64,000 nt of DNA, taken from NCBI GenBank assembly GCA_004369085.1, contig ML210254.1:1-64000 (forward strand), in the 5' to 3' direction. Of the stretch, positions 1 through 13,500 are shown in pieces (the stretch's first letter is position 1; the number at the start of each line of letters is the position of its first letter). Both the position numbers and the translations under genes were made by a program. Under the pieces are notes generated by a model. The model saw nothing but the letters and a program-made list of their open reading frames with translations, made no database searches and was not told the DNA's origin. Source of the DNA: Coprinopsis marcescibilis (Eukaryota > Basidiomycota > Agaricomycetes > Agaricales > Psathyrellaceae).

Positions 1-124
1 TCAACCACGTTAACAGATACGAACGAGAATCCGATCACATTTGCAGTACTGACATGGTCATCTGACTGGCTGTTTTCTAGATACAAGGCTCAAGAACCGA
101 GCCACTGCTATACTCAAGACCAAG

Positions 125-1100
125 ACAAGCCTTCAAAAAGGCCTCAAGAGCGTGGCCTTGCTTGTTGAGGCCATCGATGCTTCATGCCTACACGAACGAG
201 CCCTGTCAGCATGCTTCCCAGAAAGGAAGGAACAATGCAATAGACATACTTACCAGACTTGAGCCTTGAGCGTGTACGAGAGCAGGGGCAGGATGGAATG
301 CAAGGGCCTGAATGTACCCTTGCGGACCTGGCGGTATTTGGCACAGGTCCAGGAACGAAAGGTTGAGAGGGAGGGGAAAGTGCACCTGATAAATAGAACA
401 CCATCAGCCAAATATGGTCGGCTGAACAGAACACAAAAGGGTACCTCGCAGCTGTTGTAGATGTTGATGACCGAACGACCAGCGCAGAAGATCGATGGGG
501 CGCGCTTGAAATCGCCAAGAGCGGGTATGTACTTGATGACGACGATGGGATTGGCTTGTCCTTGGGGAGTAGTCGAGAACATTGAAGAGGAGACGGTTAG
601 CAGCGACCATTTCCTCGACACTGCTCCTTTTGCTTTGCTCCTGCATTGGCACTTGGCGAATACTGCGGCCGTTGTTGTTGCAGAGGTGGTTGAAGGAGGC
701 AACGGAGAGGGGAATGTTACCAGTGTCGATCGGAGGACCGACTTGAGGTCATCACCACCCACAACCGATATTTAGCGTTACGTGAGCTCGATGGCACTAG
801 GGACACAGGTGTTCTAGGATGCACCGTTCACGAAGGGCTGGATTTAAGCGATGGCGAAGATGGTGGAGAGAAAGAACAAGGCTTGATGGTGTTCAAATGG
901 TCGCTGGACTGCTCAGTGTTGGCGTTCCAGAAGATGATGACACAGTCGAGCTCGTTTGTCCTCCTTGAACTGGCGAATTCGGGAAGGGTGTAGTTGTCCT
1001 GGGGATGACGGGCCATGTAGACTCTAGAGTGGGGCCTGGCGTTGCAATCGTAGTCGAGGCCATGGTAATATTTGACTGAGATGCCAGAGATATTTCAGCC
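125..1100 (-). pseudogene. Inositol-3-phosphate synthase remnant, copy 1
   Basis: Broken minus-strand copy of myo-inositol-1-phosphate synthase, which converts glucose-6-phosphate to inositol-3-phosphate. Recognisable pieces run 5' to 3' on the minus strand: a segment like VLWTANTERYS near 930-960, GGDDLKSVL near 740-760, a VVIKYIPALGDFKRA block near 500-550, GRSVINIYN near 450-480, a FRPLHSILPLLSYTLKA block near 260-310, and a C-terminal piece with NKQxxALExFLKAC near 120-190. The pieces lie in different frames and are mixed with stops, so no full ORF survives. Family assignment is by motif order from memory and could be confirmed by translated search against fungal Ino1. Confidence 0.72.
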
Positions 1101-2303
1101 ACTCAAGACGAAAGTCAATGGGCAGAAGATATGCAGAGACCATTATGTGTGCTCCTGTGCTCGCGATACTGCGTCCTTAGTTGCTGAAACGAAACATAGG
1201 AGTCGTTCGCTTATCCTGGACGTTGATGAAGCCTTCTGAGAATAGCAATACCAAACTATGTGGCAAGCGTCCGAGTCCGAGCTCCAAGTGCTTGCAACCA
1301 CTTGTGACAAGCAACTTGCACGCTTTTTACGCTTTATCGCGCTTTGGTATCTACCTGGAACAGTATGCTGTGGATTAATCGCGTATCGGCACGAGAAACG
1401 CGTTGTTCCAGTCACTAGTCACTTGGCCAACTTGAATGCTTTCCCGGTGGACCGCGATGGATTCGGATGGCTCAGATTTCCAAAGGTAGTTCTCTACGCG
1501 TTCAATAAAGCTTGGTGCCGAAGATTAACACTTTACCAGTTCGATATATTACTGGCACATCTGTATTGCAGGATGCGAGCCTTGTTCCAACCATGGTCCG
1601 CAACCCCTATGATGGCAACCGGGAGACTTCGGTTAGGAGCCTGGGATTGAAAGGACCGCTGAGCGGGCAACAAGGACATGGAGAGGGGAAGTACAGACCA
1701 CGAGGCCACAGTGCAAAGTAAGTTCTGCACTGGCCTTATGACAGTTTACTAAATATTTATTAGGGCCCTATTTGCTCGTTACTACATGACTCTTTCCGGA
1801 AACAAGTAAAAATCGACGCCCGCCACGCCTTTGTCGCGAGGAGGCCTGTCCGTGACGTGTTCTGCGACTCCTTTGACCTCAAGGACATCGTCAAAGATTC
1901 AAAATCCATGCTAGGTGGAGAAGGGGTGGACTACCGCACGTTCAGAACGGCAGGGGGACGATGCAGGTCGATGCATACAGGTGTTCACGAGTGGGACGGT
2001 GATACACCAAGAGCGGCCAAAGCAAGTGCTGGCTTCCTAAAGCCACCACGACAGACCTCACTGGGTGTGAAGAACGATTTGTTCACAGTGTTATTCATCG
2101 ATTTTAGGAGCAGAATTCAAAAGCGATGATGATGATGCACCACAAAGCTGTAGAACTCTCAAGCATTTTGGTATAGATCACATGCCGCCCTAATCAATGT
2201 TCCGCAACCAGGCGTTGTTCTTTTCTCCCACAGCTTGCTTCGTCTTCTTGGCCTCTCCTCTTTCGCTGCTCGAAAGGCTCATTCAACTGCAAATTGTTGG
2301 GAA
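1101..2303. other. Spacer upstream of NLR copy 1
   Basis: No convincing gene. The first part matches the region just upstream of the INO1 remnants in units 2 and 3 (compare about 7,880-8,100 and 16,270-16,400). A piece near 1,560-1,700 matches about 8,380-8,510 and 16,640-16,750. The last 450 bases match the NLR upstream regions near 10,130-10,560 and 18,090-18,420 and probably hold the NLR promoter. Short ORFs here are not conserved in frame between units. Confidence 0.5.
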
Positions 2304-5300
2304 ATGGGGATTCTGTTTTCAAAACCGGTTTGTGCTTTCATCTTCGATATCAGGCAAACATCGTGAGACAATGATAGATACTACAGGCGCCAGCCACCCG
2401 CAAACCTAGAAAACGTCGGAGGCTCTCCAGAGGGGGGGTGGAGCACAATATTCCTGCCGCTCAGGTGCTACAAGGAGCTCAAGGCGTGCAATTCAATAAC
2501 AGTCACGTTACGGTCGCAGGGAGGGACGTGGTGAATCACATAACCAATATGGTGAACAACGCAGCGCCCACAGAGATGGACAAGGGTACCCAGATCCTCT
2601 TTACCTACTGTATCCCATGCTGATTGACACGAACAGCGCTCCTGGAAAAAGTCTTGGAATCCTTGGGCAAATTGAACTTTCGGAACATCGTCAAAGAGAA
2701 TATAGCGAAGAGGACACCGGAGACAGGACGCTGGGTCATCGAAAGTGATTGGTTCAAGGGTTGGTTAATGGATCTCTTGGGAGGGATAGTGTGGGGAACA
2801 GGAATGCGTATGTATTCATTTTTTCCGACGACTATCAAACCATTGCTGACCCAAACTTGTAGCTGGAGCCGGAAAGACGGTCCTTGCGTAGGTCAGATTT
2901 CTTGTCTGTCTGTACAGCCTCTTACCATCGATTGCAGTTGCATCGTGATTGAACACCTCCAGAAGCTTGTTGAAGAATCTGATTCGAAAGACGTCTGCAT
3001 CCTCTTCGCTTTCTGTCGCTACACGGAGCGGCTCATGGTCATCGACATCCTCTTCGCCATCCTTCGCCAGGTCCTCGAACGCCATCCTCAAGTCCTGCCA
3101 TTCGTGATGCCGATGTACGAGCGCCATAAACGAGAGGGCACACGGCCATCAGAGGGTGAGATCGTTGATCTGTTAAGACAGATCGCGACTTCTGGCTTGT
3201 TCAAGAAAACATTCTATATCCTGGATGGTCTCGACGAAGCCGCGTCAGATATCCAAGTCAACCTCCTCGACATCCTATCCTCTCTCCCCGTCCACTTCTT
3301 CATTACCTCTCGTCCGTTGGACTCTCTCAAGGACCTTGTACCCAACGCTCGGTTCCTGACTATCATTGCTTCGGATCCCGATATTTCCCTGCTCATTGAC
3401 CAGAAGATCCGTCTAATACCAGCACTTCGCAACCTGCTCACAAAGAACGCAACATTGAAGACTGAGGTCGTCTCGATCGTCACCTCGAAATCTTCCGGGA
3501 TGTGAGTCGATAAACATGTACGTTGATGAATCGGGTTGCTAACCTTTTTCATAGGTTCCTCCTGGCTTCGCTTCATCTCAATATGCTCAAGGGGTGCACC
3601 AACGAAAGACAAGTACGAAAGGCCCTGGAAGGGCTTCCTCGAGGGACGGAGGGGATGTATGATGCGACGATGGAGCGCATCAAGGCATTGCCGGAACACG
3701 AAGCGGACCTTGCGAAACGGGTGCTCATCTGGGTCACCTATGCCCAAGAGCCACTGACAGTTGAGGAGTTGGTGCTTGCGGTGTCGGTGTGCCCAGAGAC
3801 ATTCCAATTCGACGACAAAATGGAACCGACTGGTATTGAGTCTATTCTATCGCTGTGCTGCGGTCTACTCCAATGTGAGGCGAGCACTGAATCTGGTGAA
3901 TCGATAACACTGGCCCGCTTTGTTCGTGAGTCCTATATTTTGGCAGCTTAGGAGCGGGTACTGACCGATTCGAAGACTACAGCGTAGCCGAATACATGGT
4001 TGAGAAACTCAAGGTGCATTACATGGATGATCCACATGCCTTGATTGCCTCGACCTGTATAGCATTCCTTCGACACTATGGATTCCACGATGTGTCATCC
4101 CAAGGCGCTTTCGACGAATCCGAAATCTGCGAACGCCTCACATCGCTCGCCAGGACGCGAATTTTAATGGCTAATTACCCCTATCAATATTGGGGCTTCC
4201 ACGCGACAAACGCCAAGTTGATACCTGCTTCAGCTTTGGAGTTCATCGATAACTGCAAACGATATCCATTTCAGGGGTACAGCACATACCCGTCCTTTAG
4301 CCCTCTACCACCATGGGGTTTTACACCAGATTCACTGGAAACACTTGAATCTATTCATGTTGCCGCTGTACGGGATTCGCGAACATTTCGACCGGCTGCA
4401 GTCTGAAGGATGGAACAGCACAGCGAAGCTTCAGGATCACAACATCTTCCACAGCAGGGGCTCACAAGGATCCACTCCTCTGGTCCTAGCGAGCATGGCG
4501 GGTTGGGAGGATGTTGTTGTATTTCTTATTGGTGTGGAGGGAGTGGACGTCAATTTGGCAGACAGGCGCGGACAGACAGCCATGTTTGCTGCTGTCGCTC
4601 ATCACAGAGCTGGCCTTGTGAAGGCCATGCTTCTGAGAGGAGGGTCTGACGTCAATAGAGCAACCACACAGTATTATGGACATGCTTGTACCCCCTTGAC
4701 TTGGGCGTCTATGACTGGGCAACGCGACATCGTGCAACTATTGCTGGAAGCGGAAGGGATTGATGTCAATGGGGTAGGATCGGATGGGGAGACAGCTGTT
4801 ATGCTGGCAGCACAGAGAGGTCACGACGACATCCTGAGGATGCTTCTCAAGACCAAGGGTATTGATGTCTGTGGCGCGCTTGACGAAGCATTGCACCATG
4901 GTCAAAGCAACATCATTGAAATCTTGCTCGAGATCCCAGAAGTCAGCTTGGACGAGAAGGGATCTTTCAACTCGTTGATGCGTGCAGCAACGTCCGGCAA
5001 ATCAGACGTCATCGTGACTGTTTTCAAGTATGGAACATTCGACATCAACGCAAGGGATGATAGTGGGAACTCGGCCCTTGCCCACTCCCTTCATAATGCC
5101 TTTTACCCCCCTGGAGCAGCTGAACTCCTATTGCGAATACCCGGAATTGATGTCAACTCAGCCGACAAGGATGGGACTACAATCTTGATGCTTGCATCGC
5201 GTCATCAAGAGTATGCCTTGATCGTGGAGACTATACTCAAACTTTCCAGCACTTTGGACATCAACGCCAAAGACAATCAGGGACGGACAGCACTGGCGCA

Positions 5301-6086
5301 CGCTGCGGATTCTGGGTCAAAGACACTGTGAAGATTCTGCTAGGAGTCGAAGGGGTTGACTACAATTGTGTGGATGCCAAAGATCGAACACTTCTGATGA
5401 TTGCGGCGAAGCAAGGATGGGCTGATGTTGTAGCTCTGCTGCTTGAGCTAGAAGGAATCAATATCAAATCCAGGGACAATGCGGGGATGACGGCCTTGGC
5501 CCATGCGATCTCAAACGGTCGCATCAAGATTCTCGAAGACCTGCTCAAGGTCGACTCTATCTCTGCCAAATATGTAACCTCCGAGGGCTTGAATTACTTG
5601 ATGCTGGCCGCCAATTCCGGTAATGCAAGACTCATCCGCTCTGTGCCCCAGCTAGCACGATTCGACATCAATGCTCGGGATATACGCGGTCGCACAGCTC
5701 TAGCACACGCCGTCATTTCCAGATCATGTGATGCAGTGGAAGCGCTGCTCGAGGTGGAAGGTGTCGATGTCCATTGTGTTGATGAAGACGGGAGGACACT
5801 CTTGATGGGTGCAACCGCTGCAGCGGAATGTGAGGGGCCGGAGATGGTCAACCGGTTCCTTGGGCTTGGATTGGGGGCCAATATCAACGCGGCGGACATT
5901 AATGGGTGGACAGCACTCTTCTTTGCTGTGATCGCGCAGGAGCCAGAGAGTGTTTCAGCGCTTCTGGAAGTCGAGGGGATCGACCTTTCGGTTCAGGATG
6001 TCAAAGGCAGGACACTGCTTATGTTTTCGAAAGAGGTCAGATGCAAGAAGTGCACAGAGCTGTTGCGGAAAGCGGGTGCCAGTTAG
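2304..6086 (+). pseudogene. NACHT-ankyrin NLR-like gene, copy 1, two frameshifts
   Basis: STAND-class NLR-like ATPase with seven exons matching copies 2 and 3: 2304-2327, 2387-2585, 2637-2807, 2863-2887, 2938-3501, 3555-3925, 3976-6086. The first exon encodes MGILFSKP. Then follow a basic stretch, the shared motif ending VTVAGRDVV, the Walker A GMPGAGKT (split over exons 3 and 4), a Walker B with ILDGLDEA, a sensor FITSRP, a winged-helix-like region ending LARFVHYSVAEYM, and ankyrin repeats. Against copy 2 it lacks two bases near 4366 (codons after HVAA) and one base near 5319 (a run of A). Together these break the ankyrin part into three frames; the two deletions sum to three bases, so the C-terminus ends in the normal frame. 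It may be a pseudogene, or a truncated NLR ending near 4406. Assembly error is possible at the A run. Confidence 0.8.
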
Positions 6087-6539
6087 GTCTCCTGAGTCCT
6101 AACGAGGTTTCTCTATAAATCGTATTGGCACGTGTATAACTATTAGCCTGTATCGATACAGGACCCACGGCCTTACTATCCAAAGTTTAGCAGAACGAGA
6201 CATATCATTCAAATGGCATATGACATAACGGCTCGGACAACAAACGCAAGTAACTAGTCAAGGGTAATCGAAACGTCAGTATAGAGGTCGGCAAACGAAA
6301 GGAGAAGCAGACGCTAACCAAGTCAGGGGGTTCAAAACCTGGCACTAACCCCTCCATCACTCGATCCTACAACCACGGTCATGGACAGAACGAGGATCCG
6401 AGCACATTGGCGGTGTTGTCATTCGACTAGGGGCGAGTCGACCGGTGGCTGGCTGGCCGTTTGCCAGAGCCGAGCATCCAGGAGCGAGTCACTGCTACGA
6501 CCTACCCTCAAGGCCAAGAGTCCCAAGACTCGGACAAGC
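6087..6539. other. Junction between duplicon units 1 and 2
   Basis: Non-coding as far as can be seen. It carries the 3' flank of NLR copy 1, then from about 6,350 sequence matching the first bases of the window and about 15,437 onward, including a shared ACGAGGATCCGAG-like block. The unit boundary is placed here. Confidence 0.5.
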
Positions 6540-7880
6540 CTTCGGAGGGCCTAAGGAACGTTGCGCTGCCTGTTGAGGTTATCGATGACCTCGGTGGCTA
6601 CAACGAACGAGCCTCATCAGCATGCATCCCAAAAGGGAAGGAAGAACGGAATAGACGTACCGTGCGTGACGAGAGGAGCCTTGAGCATGTATGAGAGCAG
6701 GGGCAGGACGGAGTGCAAGGGCCACCATGCGGCGTTGTAGAGCTTGCGGTATTTGACACGGATCCAAGAACAAAAGGTCGAGACTCGAGAGGTAGGGAGG
6801 AAGGAGTCCTATAAATGGAACGTCATCAGCCAAATTTAGTCGACGGAACAGAATAACAAAAAAGAGTACCTTGCACTCGTTGAAGATCTTGATGACCGAG
6901 CGACCACTGCAGAAGATCAACGGCGGGCGTTTGATGACGACGACGTGGTTGGGGTGCCCGCAGTACCTTTCTTGTTGAGGTTGGGAGCCTTGGAGAGGAC
7001 ACGATTGGCGGCAACCGGGTTGTCGACGACGCTGCTCTTGCTGACCTCCTTGCTCCTAAACAGTTACGACTATGGTTGCTGCAGAAGTGGTTATAGGAGG
7101 CGATGGAAAGTAGCTTGATCACAGCGTCGACGAGGACCGGCGTGAGGTCATCACCATCCACAAACGGCCTTTCGCACTCGACGAGCTCAAGGGAGCCAGA
7201 CATAAGGGTGCTCTGGGGCGCATCATTCACGGAGGGCTCGTCCTCGAGGACAGCGGTGACGGCTGGCAGTGGAGGGCGACCTCTTGGCTTTTGGCCGGAT
7301 CGTCGACAACGGTGATGATGTTCCCAGTGCTTGACGGTCCAGAAGACAAATGACGCCGTAGTCGAGCTCAGCTTGCATGTCGGCACGGATGTTCTTGAGA
7401 TTAGGTTGCTTGTTTCCGCCGGCGATGACGTTGTCAGGATAGGGCTCCTGGATGGCGGCGATGGAGTCGGGCTGTTAGAAGGACCACATCGAGAGAAATC
7501 TGGCGTTGGAGGTCGTAGTAGAGCTCATTGGGAGGTCCTCACCACCAATTTTGAGCTCGGAGAGCTTGATGGCACCACAGACAAAGGTGTTCTGGTACAT
7601 GCCATTTACGAAGAACTGGCGCTCGAGGATGGCGGCGACGGTAAAGATGGTGGAAGGGACCTCGATGGCATTCAAGACGTAGTCGGTTCTACCGTTCACC
7701 GGCGACAATGGTGCCACTCAGTGTCGGTCGTGTCGAGCTCAAGATGTGGGCTTCCTGCCAGTTGGTGGATGAAGTCTGTGCTTTCTGAGCTGGGCCATGT
7801 AGAGAAGAGAGCGACCTGATGTTGGAGTCGTAGTCGAGGCCATTGGCAGAGATGTTCCGGCCACTCAAGACGAGTTCAAT
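6540..7880 (-). pseudogene. Inositol-3-phosphate synthase remnant, copy 2, internally duplicated
   Basis: Decayed minus-strand INO1 copy with many stops and frame changes. Readable pieces include LVLSGRNIS near 7,860 (compare the family's GWDIS), a block FFVNGMYQNTFV near 7,580-7,610, a PDNVI block near 7,430, a second and more diverged NDAPQSTLMSG block near 7,190-7,220, DGDDLTPVLVD near 7,130-7,160, CSGRSVIKIFNE near 6,880-6,910, and IDNLNRQR near 6,570-6,590 followed by an in-frame stop. The block ending QNTFV..GGDDL therefore occurs twice, out of the normal order, which points to an internal tandem duplication after inactivation. Family call is by motif order. Confidence 0.72.
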
Positions 7881-10569
7881 AGGTATAAGCTTATCCTGGT
7901 CTTGGAACCATTCTCGGTGTTTCTGTGCTGGAGATACTGCGTCCTTGATTACTTTAAACGAGGCATAAGCGTCGTTCGATTATCCTGGGCGTTGAGCACA
8001 GCAAATATCGCAGATTTGGTCCCTCAGTGGGATGCACGGATACACAAGAAGCTCGGAGAGGGCGAGCAGAGCGCTTGTCGCGGCGGCTTCTGGGAATAAC
8101 AAGACCATACCAAGAAAGGTTTTGTCCGAGCTGCCCTCATGCAGATGTTTCTTTACGCCTTCTCGGGCTATCGTATCTGACAGAGATCAGTATGATGTGA
8201 ATTCATCGCGTATCGACGCGAAAAGCCCGCCGCTCAACGGCACTTGGGAGATTTTCTGGACGGTTCAGGATGGAGACATTTTCGAAAGGTATGTCTCTGT
8301 GTGTTCAATAAAGCGAGTCGAAAATTAACACTCTACCAGCTCTAGATTACTGGAGAACATGTAATACAGGGCGTGAACGTACGCGTGAACCTTGTTCCAA
8401 CCATACATGTTTTTCAACCCCTATGTCTGTAATGGCAACCGGGAGATTTCGGTTAGAAGCCCCAGATTGAAAGGAGTTCTAGCCGGGCAACAGGGACAGA
8501 ACCCGAACCCTGAGGATGTAGACAATGGTGTGGTATCTGAAAGCTACGGTTATCGGTTGTCGTCCCAAAATGATCAGCCAGGCGCGATTTCAGCCTGTTT
8601 GCCGATCCCCCTCGGCCTGCAAATTGAAGTTTCCAGGATTATTCTGGCATCGTAAGCAGTTGTTGCGCTGTACGGATGCCCACTGTCACGATTCACAACA
8701 GGGTGGTCAACAGCTTGTGTTTCCGTGAGATCGTGATGCACCGTGCAGACTGTGACCCCGAGGCATGGACCTTGGTTGCTTTTGGATACTAGCCACCTAC
8801 AGTGCTCACCGCTCCACCGCAGCCGCATCAGCAACATTGTTGACGGCTATCTGACCTTCTCAGCAAGGCACGAGTCCGACGGCATGTCTGCAGAGCGACC
8901 GACAAGCCGACAACTTCCTTCGCTCATGTATCGCCTACCCAGCCCTAAGCAGCTGGGTGCACTTCTATGGGAAATTCTTCCTGCGTGCGTACTTTCTACG
9001 TGTCTCTTGTGCGCCCATGGTTATTGAATGCCCGCTTTCTCCCCATCTAGACAGCATATATGGAACAAGAACCACTCGGGACCTACCTCTGCTTCGCGAA
9101 TGAATGTAGTGCGAGGCTCTAGACGATCCTCGACCTCCAGAAAGGTACGTTCTTGTGTTATGGTATGCCTGCTACGGTTCATCACTCATGGGACTCGTGT
9201 TGTTAGAGGGATGTTGCCACTAGTCTACCCTCGTGCATTCGCCATTCGTCAATGGGTCTCGACAATGTTTCGACTAAAATAAACCAAATTTAGCTCAGTA
9301 GCAATGCCCTGGCACCCAGTTGTCAAACATGGCGACAGTGACACAGAATCGGTCCACAACTTTAGATAAGGGCAGCTGAAGCTGAGTGAGTTAGCGTGAG
9401 CTTCTCCTGAATTCCGTAGCTAATTCTTGGCATAATAGCATTGATAGCACTGGGTACTTTCCTCGAACTGTCTATTTCGATCACTTTGTCAGGTCTAGGA
9501 CATTCGGCCCTCAGTTGCCATTGGTCGTCGCAAACTGTTGTCCCAGTTCATCCTAAAGGTGATTGGGCCACAGTATGGTCGTCCATACTGTGCTTATGCT
9601 CCCATTTAAGCAATATCGGCATTGGGTTCTGTGAATTGGCGAAGGCGGTGTTCGCCATCCACGCAGTTTGTGGTATCCAGGAGGTGAGCCTTCAGCAATT
9701 AACACTCATTTGCAATCTAAATAACCCTTTAGGCCTACGTTGTCTGTTCTCGTCCGTCGGAGGAGAGCGATCGCTGGTAGTAATGCATCATGGGAGGCCG
9801 CCAGAAACTACATTCCCGGTACTTCAGCGACCCATGCACAACCCTGCTTGGAAAGTGGCATTATTCGTGAGTTGGGTCGAGCACAAGCTGTTGATGGACT
9901 CTCATCACTCATAGATCAACCAATCATTGGGGTGGTTACTCTGAACCACAAAGCATCAATAAGACTGGTATATAATCGACCCAGAGCATGTTTCAACGGG
10001 TCACAATAACCTGTTGTTACGCCTGGAGGTTCCCTGTTGCCTTCCCCACGTGTTTGCGATCTCGTACGAGGTATACGCCGATGCACGCCACACCTTTTGC
10101 GTGGATGCCCGTCTGTTAGGCGTTCTGGGACTCCTTGGGCCACAAATACGGTGATGAAGATTCAAAAGCCATGAAGGTATGGACTACTGTGCGTTCGAAT
10201 CAATAGATGGGCTAATGCATCAGGCATAAGGCTGGAACAGGCGGATACGAGCGACATTGCAGAATGGCGGGCAAAGGAAGTACTGGTGGCCACTTAGAGC
10301 CGCAACATCAAACCCCACCAGACATGGACTGAGATTCCTTAATTTTGCCATATCGAAGATTGCAGGAGAGGAACGGGGGGCAAGCGTTCACACTGCTGGG
10401 TGGTACTGTCAGCGGAACAATCCATTCTCGGTATTGTATTGATCACATGGGTGCTATCAATCTTCCACGGCCAAGGCGCTACGTCCTCTCCCACAGCTTG
10501 TCTTATCACCCCTCAATCTCTCTCCACTTTGCTGTTATACAGGCTCTTTCGACTACGAATTGTTGGGGA
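7881..10569. other. Spacer upstream of NLR copy 2
   Basis: About 2.7 kb without a convincing gene. Blocks at about 8,380-8,520, 8,575-8,750, 9,280-9,450, 9,730-9,800 and 10,130-10,570 match unit 3 in the same order (16,640-18,423), so the whole spacer belongs to the duplicon. The first block reads in unit 3 as a short coding-like stretch with FHNPYAWNGSQEIS; it is disrupted here. Its origin is not recognised. The last 450 bases probably contain the NLR promoter. Confidence 0.5.
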
Positions 10570-13500
10570 ATGGGGAAGAAATTCTCGAAACCAGTTTGTT
10601 CTTCTAACTTTACATCGGACAAGCGTGATACAATGGGCTATGCTACAGGCATTTGGCGGCATAAATGCAAGGCTGGTCCAAGTCTTACCAGGAGCTCAAG
10701 GAGCACAGATCATCAACAGTCATATTACGTTCGTTGGAGGGGACATGAACAATACATATCACAATGACTCGGGATGTTCAGCGCCCGTGGGCGTTGACAT
10801 GGGTAACTAAATCTTCTTTGCGTATTCCATCCCGGTACCATGCTGATTGACATGAACAGCGCTACTGGACAAAATCTTAGAATACTTGGGTGAATTAAAC
10901 TTTCGTAGCATCGTGAAAGAGAATCTGGCAAAGAGGACACCGGAGACAGGACGTGGGGTTATCGATAGCGATTGGTTCAAGGACTGGCTAATGAATATCT
11001 TGGGAGGGATAGTGTGGGGAACAGGGATGCGTACGTATTCAACTCTCCGACACTATCAAACCATTGCTGACCCAAACTTGCAGCTGGAGCCGGGAAGACG
11101 GTCTTTGCGTAGGTCGAATTTTGTATTTGTCTACACAGCCTCTTACTGTCGGTTGCAGTTGCATTGTGATTGAACACCTCCAGAAGCTTGCTGAAGAATC
11201 CGACTCGAAAGACGTCTGCATCCTCTTCGCTTTCTGTCGCTACACGGAGCGGCTCATGGTCATCGACATCCTCTCCGCCATTCTTCGCCAGCTCCTCGAA
11301 CGCCATCCTCAAGTCCTGCCATTCGTAAAGCCAATGTACGAGCGCCATAAACGAGAGGGCACGCGGCCATCGGAGGGTGAGATCGTTGATCTGTTAAGAC
11401 AGATTGCGACTTCTGGCTTGTTCAAGAAAACATTCTACATCCTGGATGGTCTCGACGAAGCTGCATCGGATATCCAGATCGATCTCCTCCGTATACTTTC
11501 TTCCCTCCGTGTCCACTTCTTCATTACATCTCGCCCACTGGACTCCCTAAAAGACATTCTCCCTGATGCTCAGTTCCTCACTATCATTGCTTCGGATCCC
11601 GACATCGCCCTGCTCATCAACGAGAAAGTCGACCGCATGCCGGCACTTCGCAGGCTACTTATGGACAATGCGAAATTGAAAGCTGACGTCGTTTCAATTA
11701 TCGGGTCGAAATCTTCCGGGATGTGAGTCGAGAAGCTTGCTCACCGCCTTTTGAGTTGCTAACAATTGCATAGGTTCTTACTTGCCTCACTTCACCTGGA
11801 TATGCTCAAGGGGTGCACCAACGAAAGACAAGTACGAAAGGCGCTGGAAGGGCTTCCACGAGGGATGGATGGGATGTATGATGCGACGATGGAGCGCATC
11901 AAGGCGATGCCGGAATACGAAGCGGACCTTGCGAAACGGGTACTCATCTGGGTCACCTATGCACAAAAGCCACTGACAGTTGAAGAGTTGGTGCTCGCGG
12001 TGTCTGTGTGCCCAGAGACGTCCCAATTCGACGACACAATGGAACCGACTGGTATCGAGTCTATCATATCGCTGTGCTGCGGTCTACTCCAACTTGAGGC
12101 GAGCACCGAATCCGGTGAACCGATAAAACTAGCCCGCTTTGTTCGTAAGTCATAAATCATGGCAGCATAGGAGTGGGTACTGACCGGCTCGAAGACTACA
12201 GCGTAGCCGAATACATGGTCGAGAAACTCAAGGTGCATTACCCAGACGATCCACATGCCTTGATTGCCTCGACCTGTATAGCATTCCTTCGACACTATGG
12301 ATTCCACGATGTGTCGTCCCAAGGCGCTTTCGACGAATCCGAAATCTGTCGACGCCTCACATCTCTCTCCCAGACGCGAACTTTAATGGCTAATTACCCC
12401 TATCAACATTGGGGCTTCCATGCGACAACGGCCAGGTTGATACCTACTTCAGCTTTGGAGTTCCTCGGTAACTGCAAACAATATCCGTTTTTCGAAAACA
12501 GCATACACCCGCCTTTTAGGCCTCGATTACCTTGGTATTGTTTGCCAGATTCACTGGAAACACTTGGGTCTAGTCATGTTGCCGCACTGTACGGGATTTG
12601 CGAATATTTCAACCGGCTGGAGTCTGAAGAATGGACCAGCGCACCGAGGCTTCAGGATCACAACATCCTCAACAGCAGGGGCTCACAAGGATCCACTCCT
12701 CTGATCCTAGCGAGCATGGCGGGTTGGGAGGATGTCGTTGCATTTCTGATGGGTGTGGAGGGAGTGGACGTCAATTTGGCAGACAGGAGCGGACAGACAG
12801 CCTTGTTTGCTGCTGTGGCTCGTCACAGAGCTGGCCTTGTGAAGGCCATGCTTCTGAGAGGCGGTTTCGACGTGAATGATAGAGCAGCCACAGAGTTGTA
12901 TGGACGCAGTCATACCCCTTTGACTTGGGTGTCTATGACTGGGCAACGCGACATCGTGCAACTATTGCTGGAAGCGGAAGGGATTGATGCCAATGGTGCA
13001 GGATCGGATGGGGGGACAGCCGTTATGGTGGCAGCACAGCAAGGTCACGACGACATCCTCAAGATGCTGCTCAAGACCAATGGTATTGATGTCAGTGGCG
13101 CGCTTGACGAAGCATTAATCTATGGTCGAAGCAACATCATTGAAATATTGCTCGAGATCCCAGAAGTCAGCTTGGACGAGAAGGGAGCTTTCAACTCGTT
13201 GATGCGTGCAGCAAGGTCCGGCATCTCAGAAGCCGTCGCGACTGTTCTCAAGCATGGAACATTCGACATCAACGCGAGGGATAATAGTGGGAACTCGGCC
13301 CTTGCCCACTCCCTTCATCATAACATGTACTCCTCTGGAGCAGCTGCGCTCCTATTGCGAATACCCGGAATTGATGTCAACTCAGCCGACAAGGATGGGA
13401 CTACGATCTTGATGCTTGCGTCGCGTCATCACGAGTGTGCCTCGATCGTGGACACTATACTCCAACATCACACCACTTTGGACATCAACGCCAAAGACAA

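Larger units (their letters stand above)
1..6350. repeat. Duplicon unit 1 (INO1 pseudogene + NLR)
   Basis: First of three tandem units, each a minus-strand INO1 remnant, a spacer and a plus-strand NLR gene. The first bases of the window already match the starts of the other two units near 6,350 and 15,437, so the window opens at or very near the unit boundary. The spacer (about 1,100-2,300) is roughly 1 kb shorter than in units 2 and 3. The NLR here is frameshifted. Matches to the other units were found by eye and are strongest in the NLR exons. Confidence 0.75.

Noticed and set aside
2438..2623. NLR copy 1 starting at the GTG-initiated frame at 2,438
   Set aside because: The frame continues upstream through a phase-0 intron to an ATG exon shared with the other copies.
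12145..12170. A 26-base intron ending at CATAG in the NLR genes (same in all copies)
   Set aside because: Too short for a fungal intron. A 50-base intron using the CTGAC branch site and the acceptor at 12,194 gives the conserved FVHYSVAEYM instead.
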